Source: Myxococcales bacterium (GTDB lineage: Bacteria > Myxococcota_A > Polyangia > Polyangiales > Polyangiaceae). From it: 64,000 nt of DNA. Below the pieces are notes generated by a model that saw only the letters and a program-made list of their open reading frames with translations, had not been told where the DNA came from and did not search any database. Positions 1 through 7,216 of the stretch are shown piece after piece (position 1 is the stretch's first letter; every line of letters begins with the position of its first letter). Where the stretch lies: positions 310,001 through 374,000 of the forward strand of contig SECP01000001.1 in assembly GCA_004193285.1 (NCBI GenBank), read 5' to 3'. A program made the position numbers and the translations under genes.

Positions 1-72
1 AGTGACGACGCCGAGGAGAGCCGCGGACACGAACACATGCCGACTGAAACGTGGGCGCTTGGTCTGAATCAT
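1..72 (-). CDS. N-terminus of a secreted or membrane-anchored protein (partial)
   Basis: Reading leftward from an ATG at 70-72 gives 24 codons that run off the window edge: MIQTKRPRFSRHVFVSAALL and then GVVT. A basic stretch followed by a hydrophobic run is the start of a signal peptide or signal anchor. A GTG directly upstream (73-75) could also be the start. The purine-rich AGGAAGG, read on the minus strand (plus positions 85-91), lies 9 nt before that GTG and 12 nt before the ATG. No function can be given from this fragment. Confidence 0.55.
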   Translation of the reverse strand, partial: MIQTKRPRFSRHVFVSAALLGVVT

Positions 73-681
73 CACTGGCAAGAACCTTCCTGAACTGGTC
101 CGGTGGAACGAAGCGTTGCGGAAACGATTGCGCGCTTCCGAGTGCTTCGATGCTCCGCGATCCAATGTGTCTGCCTCCGCTGGATCCAGATCACGAATCC
201 CGAAACGAAAATTTTTGAAGCCGTACTTCTCCGTCGCCGACTGCGCGCTTCGCGCGCGCTCCGTAAGCTCGTTTGGTGCAAACGCGCACGTGGGCCATGC
301 GAGCGTCGACGCGCTTCGTACGCTCCGAACCGCGCCCGCGGGTCATGCGCTTTCGGTGCTTCGGAATACGACGAGAAGCGGTTCGCCTCGCCGTTTGTCG
401 ACCGGTTTGACCCGTGGCGATCGACGCGTATAGCGCCGCCGTTAACGTCGAGAGTTGGGCCTCACCGGCGACGGATCGCGAAGGCTGTTTTGTAGATTCG
501 GCGCGTCGAGCGTCGGCGCGCGAAGGCGGATGAGCGCGCCGCTCCGCGGTGGGGTGTTTTTGTCCGAGGCGACGGGGCGGTCAGCCGAACCAAACTCGTC
601 GATGGATGCCTGCGCCGCGCGTGGCCGCGGCCACGGTATTTTAACGAGCAGGGTCGAAATCTGCAGCGTGAAGCACGCCCC
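73..681. other. Intergenic stretch of about 600 bp with no convincing gene
   Basis: Between the partial leftward gene and the end of the sigma-54 regulator I see no convincing gene. Open frames here are Arg/Ser-rich, overlap one another on both strands, and show no signal peptide, domain or good ribosome-binding site. Base composition is uneven, with AT-richer pockets near 200-225. The left end should hold the promoter of the gene leaving the window. No hairpin with a T-run or clear operator was recognised. Confidence 0.6.
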
Positions 682-2100
682 TCAGAGGTCGTCGGAATCG
701 ACCTCGCCCGGCTGGGAAGAGGGCGGGGAGCTGTCGGATTTCACCATGCGCTCGAGCATCTTGCGGTGGATGCCCAGCAGGCGCGCGGCCGCGCTCTTGT
801 TGCCTTTGGCGCTCACCAACGCCTGTTCGACCATCGCTCTTTGTATCGCGTCGAGCTTGGACGTTTCCTTGGTGCCCAGCGAGAGCAGCGTCTTGGCGAT
901 GCGGTTCAGCTCACGCTCTACCAGGAGGCCGTCACCGCCCACGAGCTCGTCTAGCACCGGTACGTCGATCACGTCGCTCTCGGCGAGGAGTGACAGCCGC
1001 TCCACTGCGTTCCGAAGCTCACGCACGTTTCCGGCCCAGCGCCGGGCGCGCAGCCATTGGATGGCCGCGTCCGTGAAGCGAAGCCGACGCGGTTGCTCGG
1101 ACGCGAAGGCCTGAACGAGGTGAGGAATGTCTTCCTCGCGCTCGCTCAAGGGGGGTACGTCGATGGTGACGACGTTGAGGCGAAAGTACAGGTCCTCACG
1201 AAAGGTGCCGGCTTCGATGCGGCTCTCTAGGTCCACGTGGGTAGCGGCGATGATGCGCGCCTCGAGCTTGATCTCCTCCTCGGCGCCGAGCGGGCGAAAC
1301 TTGCGATCCTCGATCACGCGCAGCAGCTTGGCTTGCAGCTCGATCGGCATCTCGGCGATCTCGTCCAACATGAGGGTGCCGCCGCCCGCGAGCTCGAGCT
1401 GACCGCGCTGGCGGCGGTCCGCACCCGTGAACGCGCCGCGCTGGTGCCCGAACACGAGCGACTCGATGAGCGTGCCCGGCAAGGCCGAGCAATTGACGGC
1501 CAGCAGCGGCTCGCTGGCTCGCTTACCCGCGTAGTGAATGGCGCGCGCCACCATCTCTTTGCCGGTGCCCGTCGCCCCGCGCAGCAAAATGGGGGCGTCC
1601 GCGTCGGCCACGCGCCGCGCGAGGCGCCTCACGCGGTCCATCGCCGCGGACGCGCCGACAATCGCGGGCAGCCCTTGCTTGCGGTCGACCTGCTCGCGTA
1701 GGCGCTGCACCTCGTCGCGCAGGGCAAAGCGCTCGCGGATGCCGTCCACGATGGGCAGGATCATCTCGGCGCACAGCTCGTCTTTCAGGACGTAGTCTTG
1801 CGCGCCGTGGCGCATGGCATCGCGGATTTCCGCGAGCTCGGTCACGCCCGTCACCATCACCGCCGGCATGCTTCGACCAGTGCTGCGGACCCAGCGCAAG
1901 AAGTCCAGCCCCCCGCGGTCCGTCGCCGAATCACTCAGGCGAATGTCGAGCAGCATGGCGTCGATTTCCTGCGTCTCCATGCGGAGCCGCGCCTCGTCCA
2001 CGCTTCCCGCTTCGACGACCTCGACGTCTGGGCGATCTTCGAGCAAGCGCTTGAGCACGGTGCGCGCGCTGCGCTGATCGTCGAGCAGCAGGAACTTCAT
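682..2100 (-). CDS. Sigma-54-dependent NtrC-family response regulator
   Basis: Protein of 472 aa with three domains. The receiver has acidic residues D7/D8, phosphoacceptor D52 in LLDIRL, T84 and K106. The AAA+ sigma-54 activation domain has Walker A GATGTGKE (175-182), the sigma-54 contact loop GAFTGA (222-227) and Walker B GGTLMLDEIAEM. The C-terminal Fis-type helix-turn-helix contains GNKSAAARLLGIHRKMLERM. All signature residues of a phosphorylation-activated enhancer-binding protein are present. Its ATG overlaps the TGA of the upstream histidine kinase by 4 bp (ATGA), so the two are coupled and the kinase is the obvious partner. Target promoters cannot be assigned from this window. Confidence 0.93.
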   Translation of the reverse strand: MKFLLLDDQRSARTVLKRLLEDRPDVEVVEAGSVDEARLRMETQEIDAMLLDIRLSDSATDRGGLDFLRWVRSTGRSMPAVMVTGVTELAEIRDAMRHGAQDYVLKDELCAEMILPIVDGIRERFALRDEVQRLREQVDRKQGLPAIVGASAAMDRVRRLARRVADADAPILLRGATGTGKEMVARAIHYAGKRASEPLLAVNCSALPGTLIESLVFGHQRGAFTGADRRQRGQLELAGGGTLMLDEIAEMPIELQAKLLRVIEDRKFRPLGAEEEIKLEARIIAATHVDLESRIEAGTFREDLYFRLNVVTIDVPPLSEREEDIPHLVQAFASEQPRRLRFTDAAIQWLRARRWAGNVRELRNAVERLSLLAESDVIDVPVLDELVGGDGLLVERELNRIAKTLLSLGTKETSKLDAIQRAMVEQALVSAKGNKSAAARLLGIHRKMLERMVKSDSSPPSSQPGEVDSDDL

Positions 2101-2828
2101 CCGGCTCCCTTAGTACTCCGGCCTCCGCCGCTCGGGGCGACGATCCAGAGCCGTGCCTCCGTCAGGCCACCCGCTCGCGCCAATTCGAGCCGAAAACCGT
2201 GAGCGCGCGCGGCCCTGTGAGCGAGCCCGAGCCCGAGGCCGGCCGCGCCCTCGCGGGTCGTGACCCCGAAGCGAGCGGCTCGACCAGGATCCCCGTCGAA
2301 GCCGGGGCCGTCGTCCCAGACGCACAGGCACGGCTCCTCGCCTCCGACCCAGCGTACTCCTGCGTGCTGAAGACGTGCCTCGAGCGCGTTGTCGATGAGC
2401 TCCCGCAGGGCACGTGCGACGAGCGCAGCATCGCAGCTGATGGTCGCTTCCGCGGCGCCCGAGAGCTCTAGCTCGAAGCCGGGCACCTGGAGCGCGGGCA
2501 AAGAGGCGAGGGCGAGCTCGACCAGTCGCCTTGGCGTGTGCTCCGCGCGCATCAGCTGCCAGCGCGCCATCTCTCGCAGCCGAGCGCTCAAGCGGCTCAA
2601 GCGCTCCAGCTCTTCGCGGAGGAGCGCCGCGTCCTCTTCATCCAGCGGCTGCCCGCGCTCTACTTGCTCGGTCATCAGACGGAAGAGGTTCAGTGGACCT
2701 TGCAGGTCGTGCCCCAGCTCCGCGGCCAGCGCGCCCGCTGCAGCCCGGCGAGCAACCCGCGCCTCACTCGGCGCGGGCGGTGGAGGTGGCTCGGAATCGG
2801 AGTCGATGGAAGGGGGCAGGGCGGACAT
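2097..2828 (-). CDS. Soluble sensor histidine kinase, partner of the NtrC-type regulator
   Basis: A 243-aa kinase without membrane segments. It opens with a Pro/Ser-rich stretch, then an H-box LGHDLQGPLNLFRLM with the phosphoacceptor at H40. The ATPase part shows an N-box (ELIDNALEA), G1 (WDDGPGFDG) and G2 (GLGLGLAHRAARAHG). No PAS, GAF or other input domain is visible, so the signal must come through another protein or the short N-terminus. The frame stays open upstream to about 3491, but that part runs through the 43-bp repeats and antisense to the next gene, so I chose the ATG at 2828. No good ribosome-binding site precedes it, so the start is uncertain. It is upstream of and overlaps the regulator (ATGA). 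Confidence 0.82.
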   Translation of the reverse strand: MSALPPSIDSDSEPPPPPAPSEARVARRAAAGALAAELGHDLQGPLNLFRLMTEQVERGQPLDEEDAALLREELERLSRLSARLREMARWQLMRAEHTPRRLVELALASLPALQVPGFELELSGAAEATISCDAALVARALRELIDNALEARLQHAGVRWVGGEEPCLCVWDDGPGFDGDPGRAARFGVTTREGAAGLGLGLAHRAARAHGFRLELARAGGLTEARLWIVAPSGGGRSTKGAG

Positions 2829-2900
2829 GGCGGAGCGGGAGGAGACCGAGTAAGCGTGAGTAGGCGCGAGTGAGGAGGGCGAGAGGAGGGCGAGGGGAGG

Positions 2901-3029
2901 GCGAGGCAAAACCGAGGCGGAAAGCGAGCCGACACAAGACGAGGCGAGGCAAAACCGAGGAGGAAAGCGAGCCGACACAAGACGAGGCGAGGCAAAACCG
3001 AGGCGGAGAGCGAGCCGACTCGAGACGCA
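2901..3029. repeat. Three tandem copies of a 43-bp unit
   Basis: Copies lie at 2901-2943, 2944-2986 and 2987-3029. Each starts GCGAGGCAAAACCGAGG and continues through AGCGAGCCGAC. Copies 1 and 2 differ at one position; copy 3 has a few more changes. The array fills the gap between the leftward kinase start (2828) and the rightward cyclotransferase start (3039). Because 43 is not divisible by 3 and neither gene enters it, it is unlikely to be coding. Candidate roles are a regulatory array or a simple tandem duplication. Confidence 0.9.
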
Positions 3030-3038
3030 GGCTATCAT

Positions 3039-3458
3039 TTGCGCCCGTTGGCTACCGTTCAGCTGTTCGTTTACGGGTCGCTCAAGCGAGGTGGTCGGCA
3101 CCACGAGGAGCTCCGCGGCTCTCGCTTCTTGGCCGCCGTGCGCACTGCGCCCGGCTACGAGCTGACGACCCTGAAGGTCGGCCCTCCGGGTGAGCCGGGT
3201 GAGCCGGGTGAGCCGAGTGCAAACGAGTACCACGCGCTCGTCCCCGCGCCGGGCCAAGCTGCGTCCGTGCCCGGTGAGCTCTTCGAGGTGCCAGTGGAGC
3301 TGTTGCCGCTGCTCGACCAGTTCGAGGGCGAAGACTACGTACGTAAAGAAGTGCGGCTGGAGCCCCCTGCGCAGGCTGTGGGCCATGCGGGCAGCGCTGA
3401 CGCAGGTCACGCTCTCGGCGCGCGTCGCGCGCTCGCGTACTTCAAGAACTCGCGCTAG
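3039..3458 (+). CDS. Gamma-glutamylcyclotransferase-like (AIG2/GGCT fold) protein
   Basis: A 139-aa protein with the GGCT/AIG2 hallmarks: the substrate loop LFVYGSLKRG near the N-terminus, GELFEVP in the middle and LDQFEGEDYVRKEV towards the C-terminus, which carries the acidic residue expected in the active site. The family cyclises gamma-glutamyl amino acids or related compounds; the actual substrate here is unknown. There is no ATG before the YGSL motif, so a TTG at 3039 is the likely start, with a weak AGG 8-10 nt upstream. Three perfect 9-bp repeats insert Pro-Gly-Glu triplets in a loop. It is followed 18 bp later by the hybrid kinase on the same strand. Confidence 0.75.
   Translation: MRPLATVQLFVYGSLKRGGRHHEELRGSRFLAAVRTAPGYELTTLKVGPPGEPGEPGEPSANEYHALVPAPGQAASVPGELFEVPVELLPLLDQFEGEDYVRKEVRLEPPAQAVGHAGSADAGHALGARRALAYFKNSR
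3186..3212 (+). repeat. 9-bp microsatellite (CCGGGTGAG x3) in the GGCT-like gene
   Basis: Three perfect head-to-tail copies of CCGGGTGAG, in frame, encode a Pro-Gly-Glu-type run between two conserved blocks of the cyclotransferase-like protein. Copy-number changes would add or remove three residues without shifting the frame. Confidence 0.8.
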
Positions 3459-3476
3459 TCTCAGCGGTTTCACGCC

Positions 3477-5849
3477 GTGCCGGTTCAGCACTCACTCTCC
3501 TCCGCGTCCTTGCTGCCTGCTGCCGCTCTCTCGGCGCTGCAGGCGCTGTCGACGCCTGTCTGGGTCTTCGATGTGAAGCGTCGGCGAGTGGCGTGGGCAA
3601 ACGCAGCCGCGGTCGAGTTTTGGAAGGCGGGGTCGGAAGCGCAGCTGCTGGAGCGCGATTTCGGGCGGGATTTTTCGCTAGCCAGTGAGGGGCGCCTCAC
3701 GGGCTACGCGCACCGCCTGAAAGACGAGCCCCGTATCACCGAGCAGTGGACGCTATTTCCCGGCTCGAGCCCGGTGACCGTGCTGTGCAGCTTCACGCTC
3801 CTGTCATCGCCGGAAGAGGGCCCCGTCTATCTCGTCGAGGCCACGCCCGCCTTCCCGGACACCGCGTCCGGCGACACGCTGCGCGCCGTAGAAGCGCTGC
3901 GGCACACCACCGCGCTCGTCAGTGTCATCGACCTCAGCGGCCAGACGCTGATGGAGAATCCGGCCGCCATTCGGACCTACGGTCACCTCCTCGCCGGCCC
4001 CGGCAAGCACACGTTCACGGATCGCTTCGCGGACAGCGATGACGCGGCCCGCGCCCTGCATCGGGTGAGCAACGGCAAGGAGTTCGTGGAGGAGGTGTGG
4101 GTGAACACGCTGGAGGGCCAGCGCCGGCACGCTCTGGAAGCACGGCAAACCACCGATCCCGTGACCGGTACGCGCGCCATCTTGCTCAGCGAGATCGACG
4201 TCACCTTCCGGCACGAGGCAGAAGAGGTCGTGCGCCGCGTCTATTCCGAGCTCGAATCGCGGGTCAAAGAGCGCACGCTGGATCTGGAGCGGCTCAATCG
4301 GGAGCTCGGCGAGGAACGCCAGTTCGTCTCGGCGGTCGTGGAAACGGTCGGCTCGCTACTCATCGTCGCGGACGCTTACGGCACTGCGGTGCGGGTGAAT
4401 CGTGCCCTGTGCGAGCTCACTGGCTACAAGGCGGAGGAGCTCACCGGGCGCCCCATCTGGGAGACCTTGCTCGCTTCGCCGGAGGCGGAGCTGGTAGAGC
4501 GGGCGTTCGCCGAGCACGGCCCGCGCTTCCACGCCGTGATGCCCAAGAACGTCGAAGGCTTGCTGCGCACGAAGTCGGGCGAGCCGCGCGTCGTATCTCT
4601 CACGAACGCGGCCCTCCTGGACGCGAGCGGGCTCACCGAATACGTCATTGGGGCGGGGGTGGACGTGACGGATCGCAAGGAGATCCAACTCCGCCTGCAG
4701 ATCAGCGATCGGATGGCGTCGATCGGTACGCTCGCGGCGGGGGTCGCTCACGGTATCAACAACCCCCTGGCTTACGTGATCGCCAACCTGGACTACGTCA
4801 AAAATAAGCTCGCCGCGCCCTGGCCGGAGCTCCCGCCGGAAGACGTGCGTGAGGTACGAGAGTTGCTCGCGGAGAGCCTGGAGGGCGCGGACCGGGTGCG
4901 CCGCATCGTCGGGGACTTGCGCATGTTCTCGCGGCAGTCGGACGACCGCGTGCAAGCAGTGGACCTGATCGCCGTGATCGAGCGCGCCCTCAACATGGCC
5001 ATGAACGAAATCCGCCATCGCGCGCGCGTGGTGCTCAAGCTCGAGGCGGTCCCGCGGGTGCTGGGTACCGAGTCCAAGCTGGGCCAAGTCGTGCTGAACC
5101 TGCTCGTCAACGCCGCCCAAGCCATCGAGGCCGGCAATGTCGAGAACAACTCGATCACGGTCCGCACGTTGCTGGACAAGCACGGCCGCCCGCGGCTGGA
5201 GATTCAGGACACCGGCGTCGGGATCCCGGAGGAATACCTACGGCGCGTGTTCGACCCCTTCTTCACCACGAAGCCGGTCGGCGTGGGCACCGGGCTCGGT
5301 TTGAGCATCTCGCACCGGATCGTGAGCGAATTCGGTGGTGAAATCGGGATTGAGAGCGAGCACCAGCGCGGCACCATGGTTTGGATGGCGCTCGAAACGG
5401 CGCCCCTCGAAGTCGTTGTACCGAAGCAGACCACGTACCCGCCGCCCAGCACGCGCGACCACGCAGCTCGGGTGCTCATCGTGGACGACGAGCCGGCGAT
5501 TTTGCGCGCGCTGAGCCGCGTGCTGGCGGGCTATCAAGTCACCCGCGCGCTCTCGGGCAAAGAGGCGGTCGCTCACATCGAGGCTTCCGGCCCGTTCGAC
5601 GTCGTCTTCTGTGACGTGATGATGCCGGAGCTGTCCGGCATCGACGTTTACGAGCGCGCCAAGCAGGTATGTCCGGGGCAAGAGCAGCGCATCGTGTTCA
5701 TCACCGGCGGCGCGTTCACCGAGCAAGCCGCCAGCTTCATCGAATCGATCGATAACCCCAAGTTGGGCAAACCGTTCGACGCCGGTGAGGTGAGGGCGCT
5801 GGTCAAAGCGCTCACACGCAGGTCCGCGGACGACCTACCTCGAGCGTGA
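3477..5849 (+). CDS. Triple-PAS hybrid sensor histidine kinase with C-terminal receiver
   Basis: A 790-aa cytoplasmic hybrid kinase starting at GTG 3477. Two divergent PAS-like segments (about 20-130 and 135-245) are followed by a short coiled coil (SELESRVKERTLDLERLNRE), a clear PAS/PAC (about 280-400), the dimerisation/phosphoacceptor helix with H425, an HATPase (DTGVGIPEEYLRRVFDPFFT, then GTGLGLSISHRIV) and a receiver with phosphoacceptor D713 (CDVMMPELSG) and conserved GKPF. No membrane segment is seen, so it senses a cytoplasmic signal. Oddity: the residue after the phosphoacceptor histidine is Gly (AHGINNPL) where this family nearly always has Glu or Asp. It begins just downstream of the GGCT-like gene and may share its transcript. 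Confidence 0.92.
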   Translation: MPVQHSLSSASLLPAAALSALQALSTPVWVFDVKRRRVAWANAAAVEFWKAGSEAQLLERDFGRDFSLASEGRLTGYAHRLKDEPRITEQWTLFPGSSPVTVLCSFTLLSSPEEGPVYLVEATPAFPDTASGDTLRAVEALRHTTALVSVIDLSGQTLMENPAAIRTYGHLLAGPGKHTFTDRFADSDDAARALHRVSNGKEFVEEVWVNTLEGQRRHALEARQTTDPVTGTRAILLSEIDVTFRHEAEEVVRRVYSELESRVKERTLDLERLNRELGEERQFVSAVVETVGSLLIVADAYGTAVRVNRALCELTGYKAEELTGRPIWETLLASPEAELVERAFAEHGPRFHAVMPKNVEGLLRTKSGEPRVVSLTNAALLDASGLTEYVIGAGVDVTDRKEIQLRLQISDRMASIGTLAAGVAHGINNPLAYVIANLDYVKNKLAAPWPELPPEDVREVRELLAESLEGADRVRRIVGDLRMFSRQSDDRVQAVDLIAVIERALNMAMNEIRHRARVVLKLEAVPRVLGTESKLGQVVLNLLVNAAQAIEAGNVENNSITVRTLLDKHGRPRLEIQDTGVGIPEEYLRRVFDPFFTTKPVGVGTGLGLSISHRIVSEFGGEIGIESEHQRGTMVWMALETAPLEVVVPKQTTYPPPSTRDHAARVLIVDDEPAILRALSRVLAGYQVTRALSGKEAVAHIEASGPFDVVFCDVMMPELSGIDVYERAKQVCPGQEQRIVFITGGAFTEQAASFIESIDNPKLGKPFDAGEVRALVKALTRRSADDLPRA

Positions 5850-5861
5850 GCCGAGCGAGAC

Positions 5862-6041
5862 TCAGGAGCCGCTGAGCTGCAGCGCGGCCATCAGCATGAC
5901 GGTGGCGGCGCAGCACACGGCGAGAAACTTCACCTGGGCGCGCTCCACCGAACGGAGCTCGCCGAAGGCGCCAAACCGAACAGCCGTGACGTGGCGAGGA
6001 CGGCTGATTCGCGAGGCGGGAAACTGAATGAGTTTGCCCAT
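5862..6041 (-). CDS. Small single-pass membrane protein, function unknown
   Basis: A 59-aa protein that begins MGKLIQFPASRISRP, has a basic middle and ends in one hydrophobic helix (FLAVCCAATVMLMAALQL). It would sit with a cytoplasmic basic N-terminus and a C-terminal anchor. I chose the ATG at 6041 over an in-frame ATG ten codons upstream because the protein reads naturally from MGKLIQFP and a G-run precedes it. No family is recognised. It is convergent with the hybrid kinase, leaving a 12-bp gap, and divergent from the PilZ gene. Confidence 0.5.
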   Translation of the reverse strand: MGKLIQFPASRISRPRHVTAVRFGAFGELRSVERAQVKFLAVCCAATVMLMAALQLSGS

Positions 6042-6195
6042 GCCCCCAGTATGGCAACCTCGGAGAAACATGACAACCGCGTGACTGAGGAAACTTCTGC
6101 GTGACGACGGAGCGTCTGTCAGATGGCGGCTGTCGCCGCGGCACCTACACGCGAACTTGGCCCCGCTCCCGGCGACCCCCGTACCATTTCATTCT

Positions 6196-6200
6196 GGAGG
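6196..6200 (+). promoter_or_regulatory. Ribosome-binding site that fixes the PilZ start
   Basis: GGAGG lies 6 nt upstream of ATG 6207. The open frame extends 28 codons further upstream, but no comparable site precedes that longer start. Confidence 0.75.
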
Positions 6201-6206
6201 TTTCTG

Positions 6207-6620
6207 ATGCGCCGATCGCCCACCCAAGCTCAACGCCGCGCCACTCGTCATGCTGTCCGCCTGGAGTGCCAAGTCGTGCGCGAGCGCGATTTTCAGCTGA
6301 TCGCGGACCGAATCGTCAACCTCTCCACGACCGGCTTGATGGTCAGCCCGGCCGACCCGGCCCTCACCGGCGAGCGGCTGATCGTCTCCTTCCGGATCCC
6401 GCACTCGGGCCACTGGGTGGATGCGGAAGCCACCGTCGCGCGAGTCGTTCACGGCCGGCGCCCGGGCGAGCACACGCGAGGGCTGGCCCTGGAGCTGGAG
6501 CCCGTCGAAGAAATCCCGCAGATGCTCCTGGGGCGCGCCCTGCGCAGGTGCCCGCCTTCACCGCCTGGTCATCGCCCCGGCCGGCGTGGCGTGGTCGCTC
6601 TGAGTGAGCTACTCGGCTGA
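6207..6620 (+). CDS. PilZ-domain protein (candidate c-di-GMP receptor)
   Basis: A 137-aa protein made of one PilZ domain. The RxxxR motif is R10-R-A-T-R14 and the second ligand motif is N38-L-S-T-T-G43, matching the (D/N)xSxxG consensus for c-di-GMP binding. The rest is the short beta-barrel (LIVSFRIPHSGHWVDAEATV) followed by a basic, Pro-rich tail. The frame is open upstream, but a GGAGG 6 nt before the ATG at 6207 fixes the start. It lies directly before the LOG-family gene, which starts 0-3 bp after its stop, so the two are probably cotranscribed. The process it controls is not shown by the sequence. Confidence 0.85.
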   Translation: MRRSPTQAQRRATRHAVRLECQVVRERDFQLIADRIVNLSTTGLMVSPADPALTGERLIVSFRIPHSGHWVDAEATVARVVHGRRPGEHTRGLALELEPVEEIPQMLLGRALRRCPPSPPGHRPGRRGVVALSELLG

Positions 6621-6623
6621 GTG

Positions 6624-7205
6624 ATGCGCTCCGTTTGCGTCTTCTGCGGCTCGAGTCCCGGCGCGGATCCGCGCTTCTTCGAGGCGGCCGCCGCCCTCGG
6701 GCTGGCCATCGCCCAGTCGGGCCGCGTCCTGGTGTACGGGGGCGCCAAGGTCGGCCTCATGGGGGCGGTCGCGGATGCAGCGCTCACCGCCGGCGGCTCC
6801 GTCATCGGCGTACTCCCGCAGGCGCTGGTCGACCGCGAGGTAGCTCACCGCGGCCTCACCGAGCTCCACATCGTGGCCAGCATGCACGAGCGCAAACGGC
6901 TCATGGCGGACCGGGCGGACGCCTTCGTCGCCATGCCGGGTGGCCTGGGCACCCTCGAGGAGCTGTTCGAGGTGTGGACCTGGGGCCAGCTCGGCCTCCA
7001 TCAAAAGCCGATCGGCCTGTTCGGTCCTCGCGACTTCTTCGCGCCGCTCGTTGAATTTCTCGACCACCTCGTCACGCAGCGCTTCGTCAAGCCTCAGCAC
7101 CGCGCCATGGTGACGGTGGAGGAGGACCCTGGCGCGCTACTCGAGCACCTCGCGTCGCACCAGCCCACGGCGACGCCCCAATGGCTGGACCGCTCGCAGA
7201 CGTAG
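6624..7205 (+). CDS. LOG-family (TIGR00730) nucleoside-monophosphate phosphoribohydrolase
   Basis: A 193-aa Rossmann-fold enzyme of the LOG/lysine-decarboxylase-like family. It carries the N-terminal CVFCGSS block, the GGAKVGLMG nucleotide loop and the diagnostic [20 protein letters not shown], which contains the PGGxGTxxE catalytic motif. Members cleave the N-glycosidic bond of (cytokinin) nucleoside 5'-monophosphates; in bacteria they are usually AMP/nucleotide hydrolases of unclear role. A GTG directly before the ATG (6621) is an alternative start. It follows the PilZ gene without a gap. Confidence 0.9.
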   Translation: MRSVCVFCGSSPGADPRFFEAAAALGLAIAQSGRVLVYGGAKVGLMGAVADAALTAGGSVIGVLPQALVDREVAHRGLTELHIVASMHERKRLMADRADAFVAMPGGLGTLEELFEVWTWGQLGLHQKPIGLFGPRDFFAPLVEFLDHLVTQRFVKPQHRAMVTVEEDPGALLEHLASHQPTATPQWLDRSQT

Positions 7206-7216
7206 CGCCGCTCGCG

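Noticed and set aside
103..495. Rightward open frame of 130 codons in the 73-681 gap
   Set aside because: Arg/Ser-rich composition, overlapping alternative frames, no ribosome-binding site or recognisable domain.
2901..3029. CRISPR array
   Set aside because: The 43-bp units are directly abutted with no spacers and no cas genes are nearby; it is a plain tandem repeat.
2829..3491. N-terminal extension of the histidine kinase to a start at 3491
   Set aside because: The extension reads through the 43-bp repeats and antisense to the cyclotransferase-like gene, and has no domain. The ATG at 2828 gives a complete kinase.
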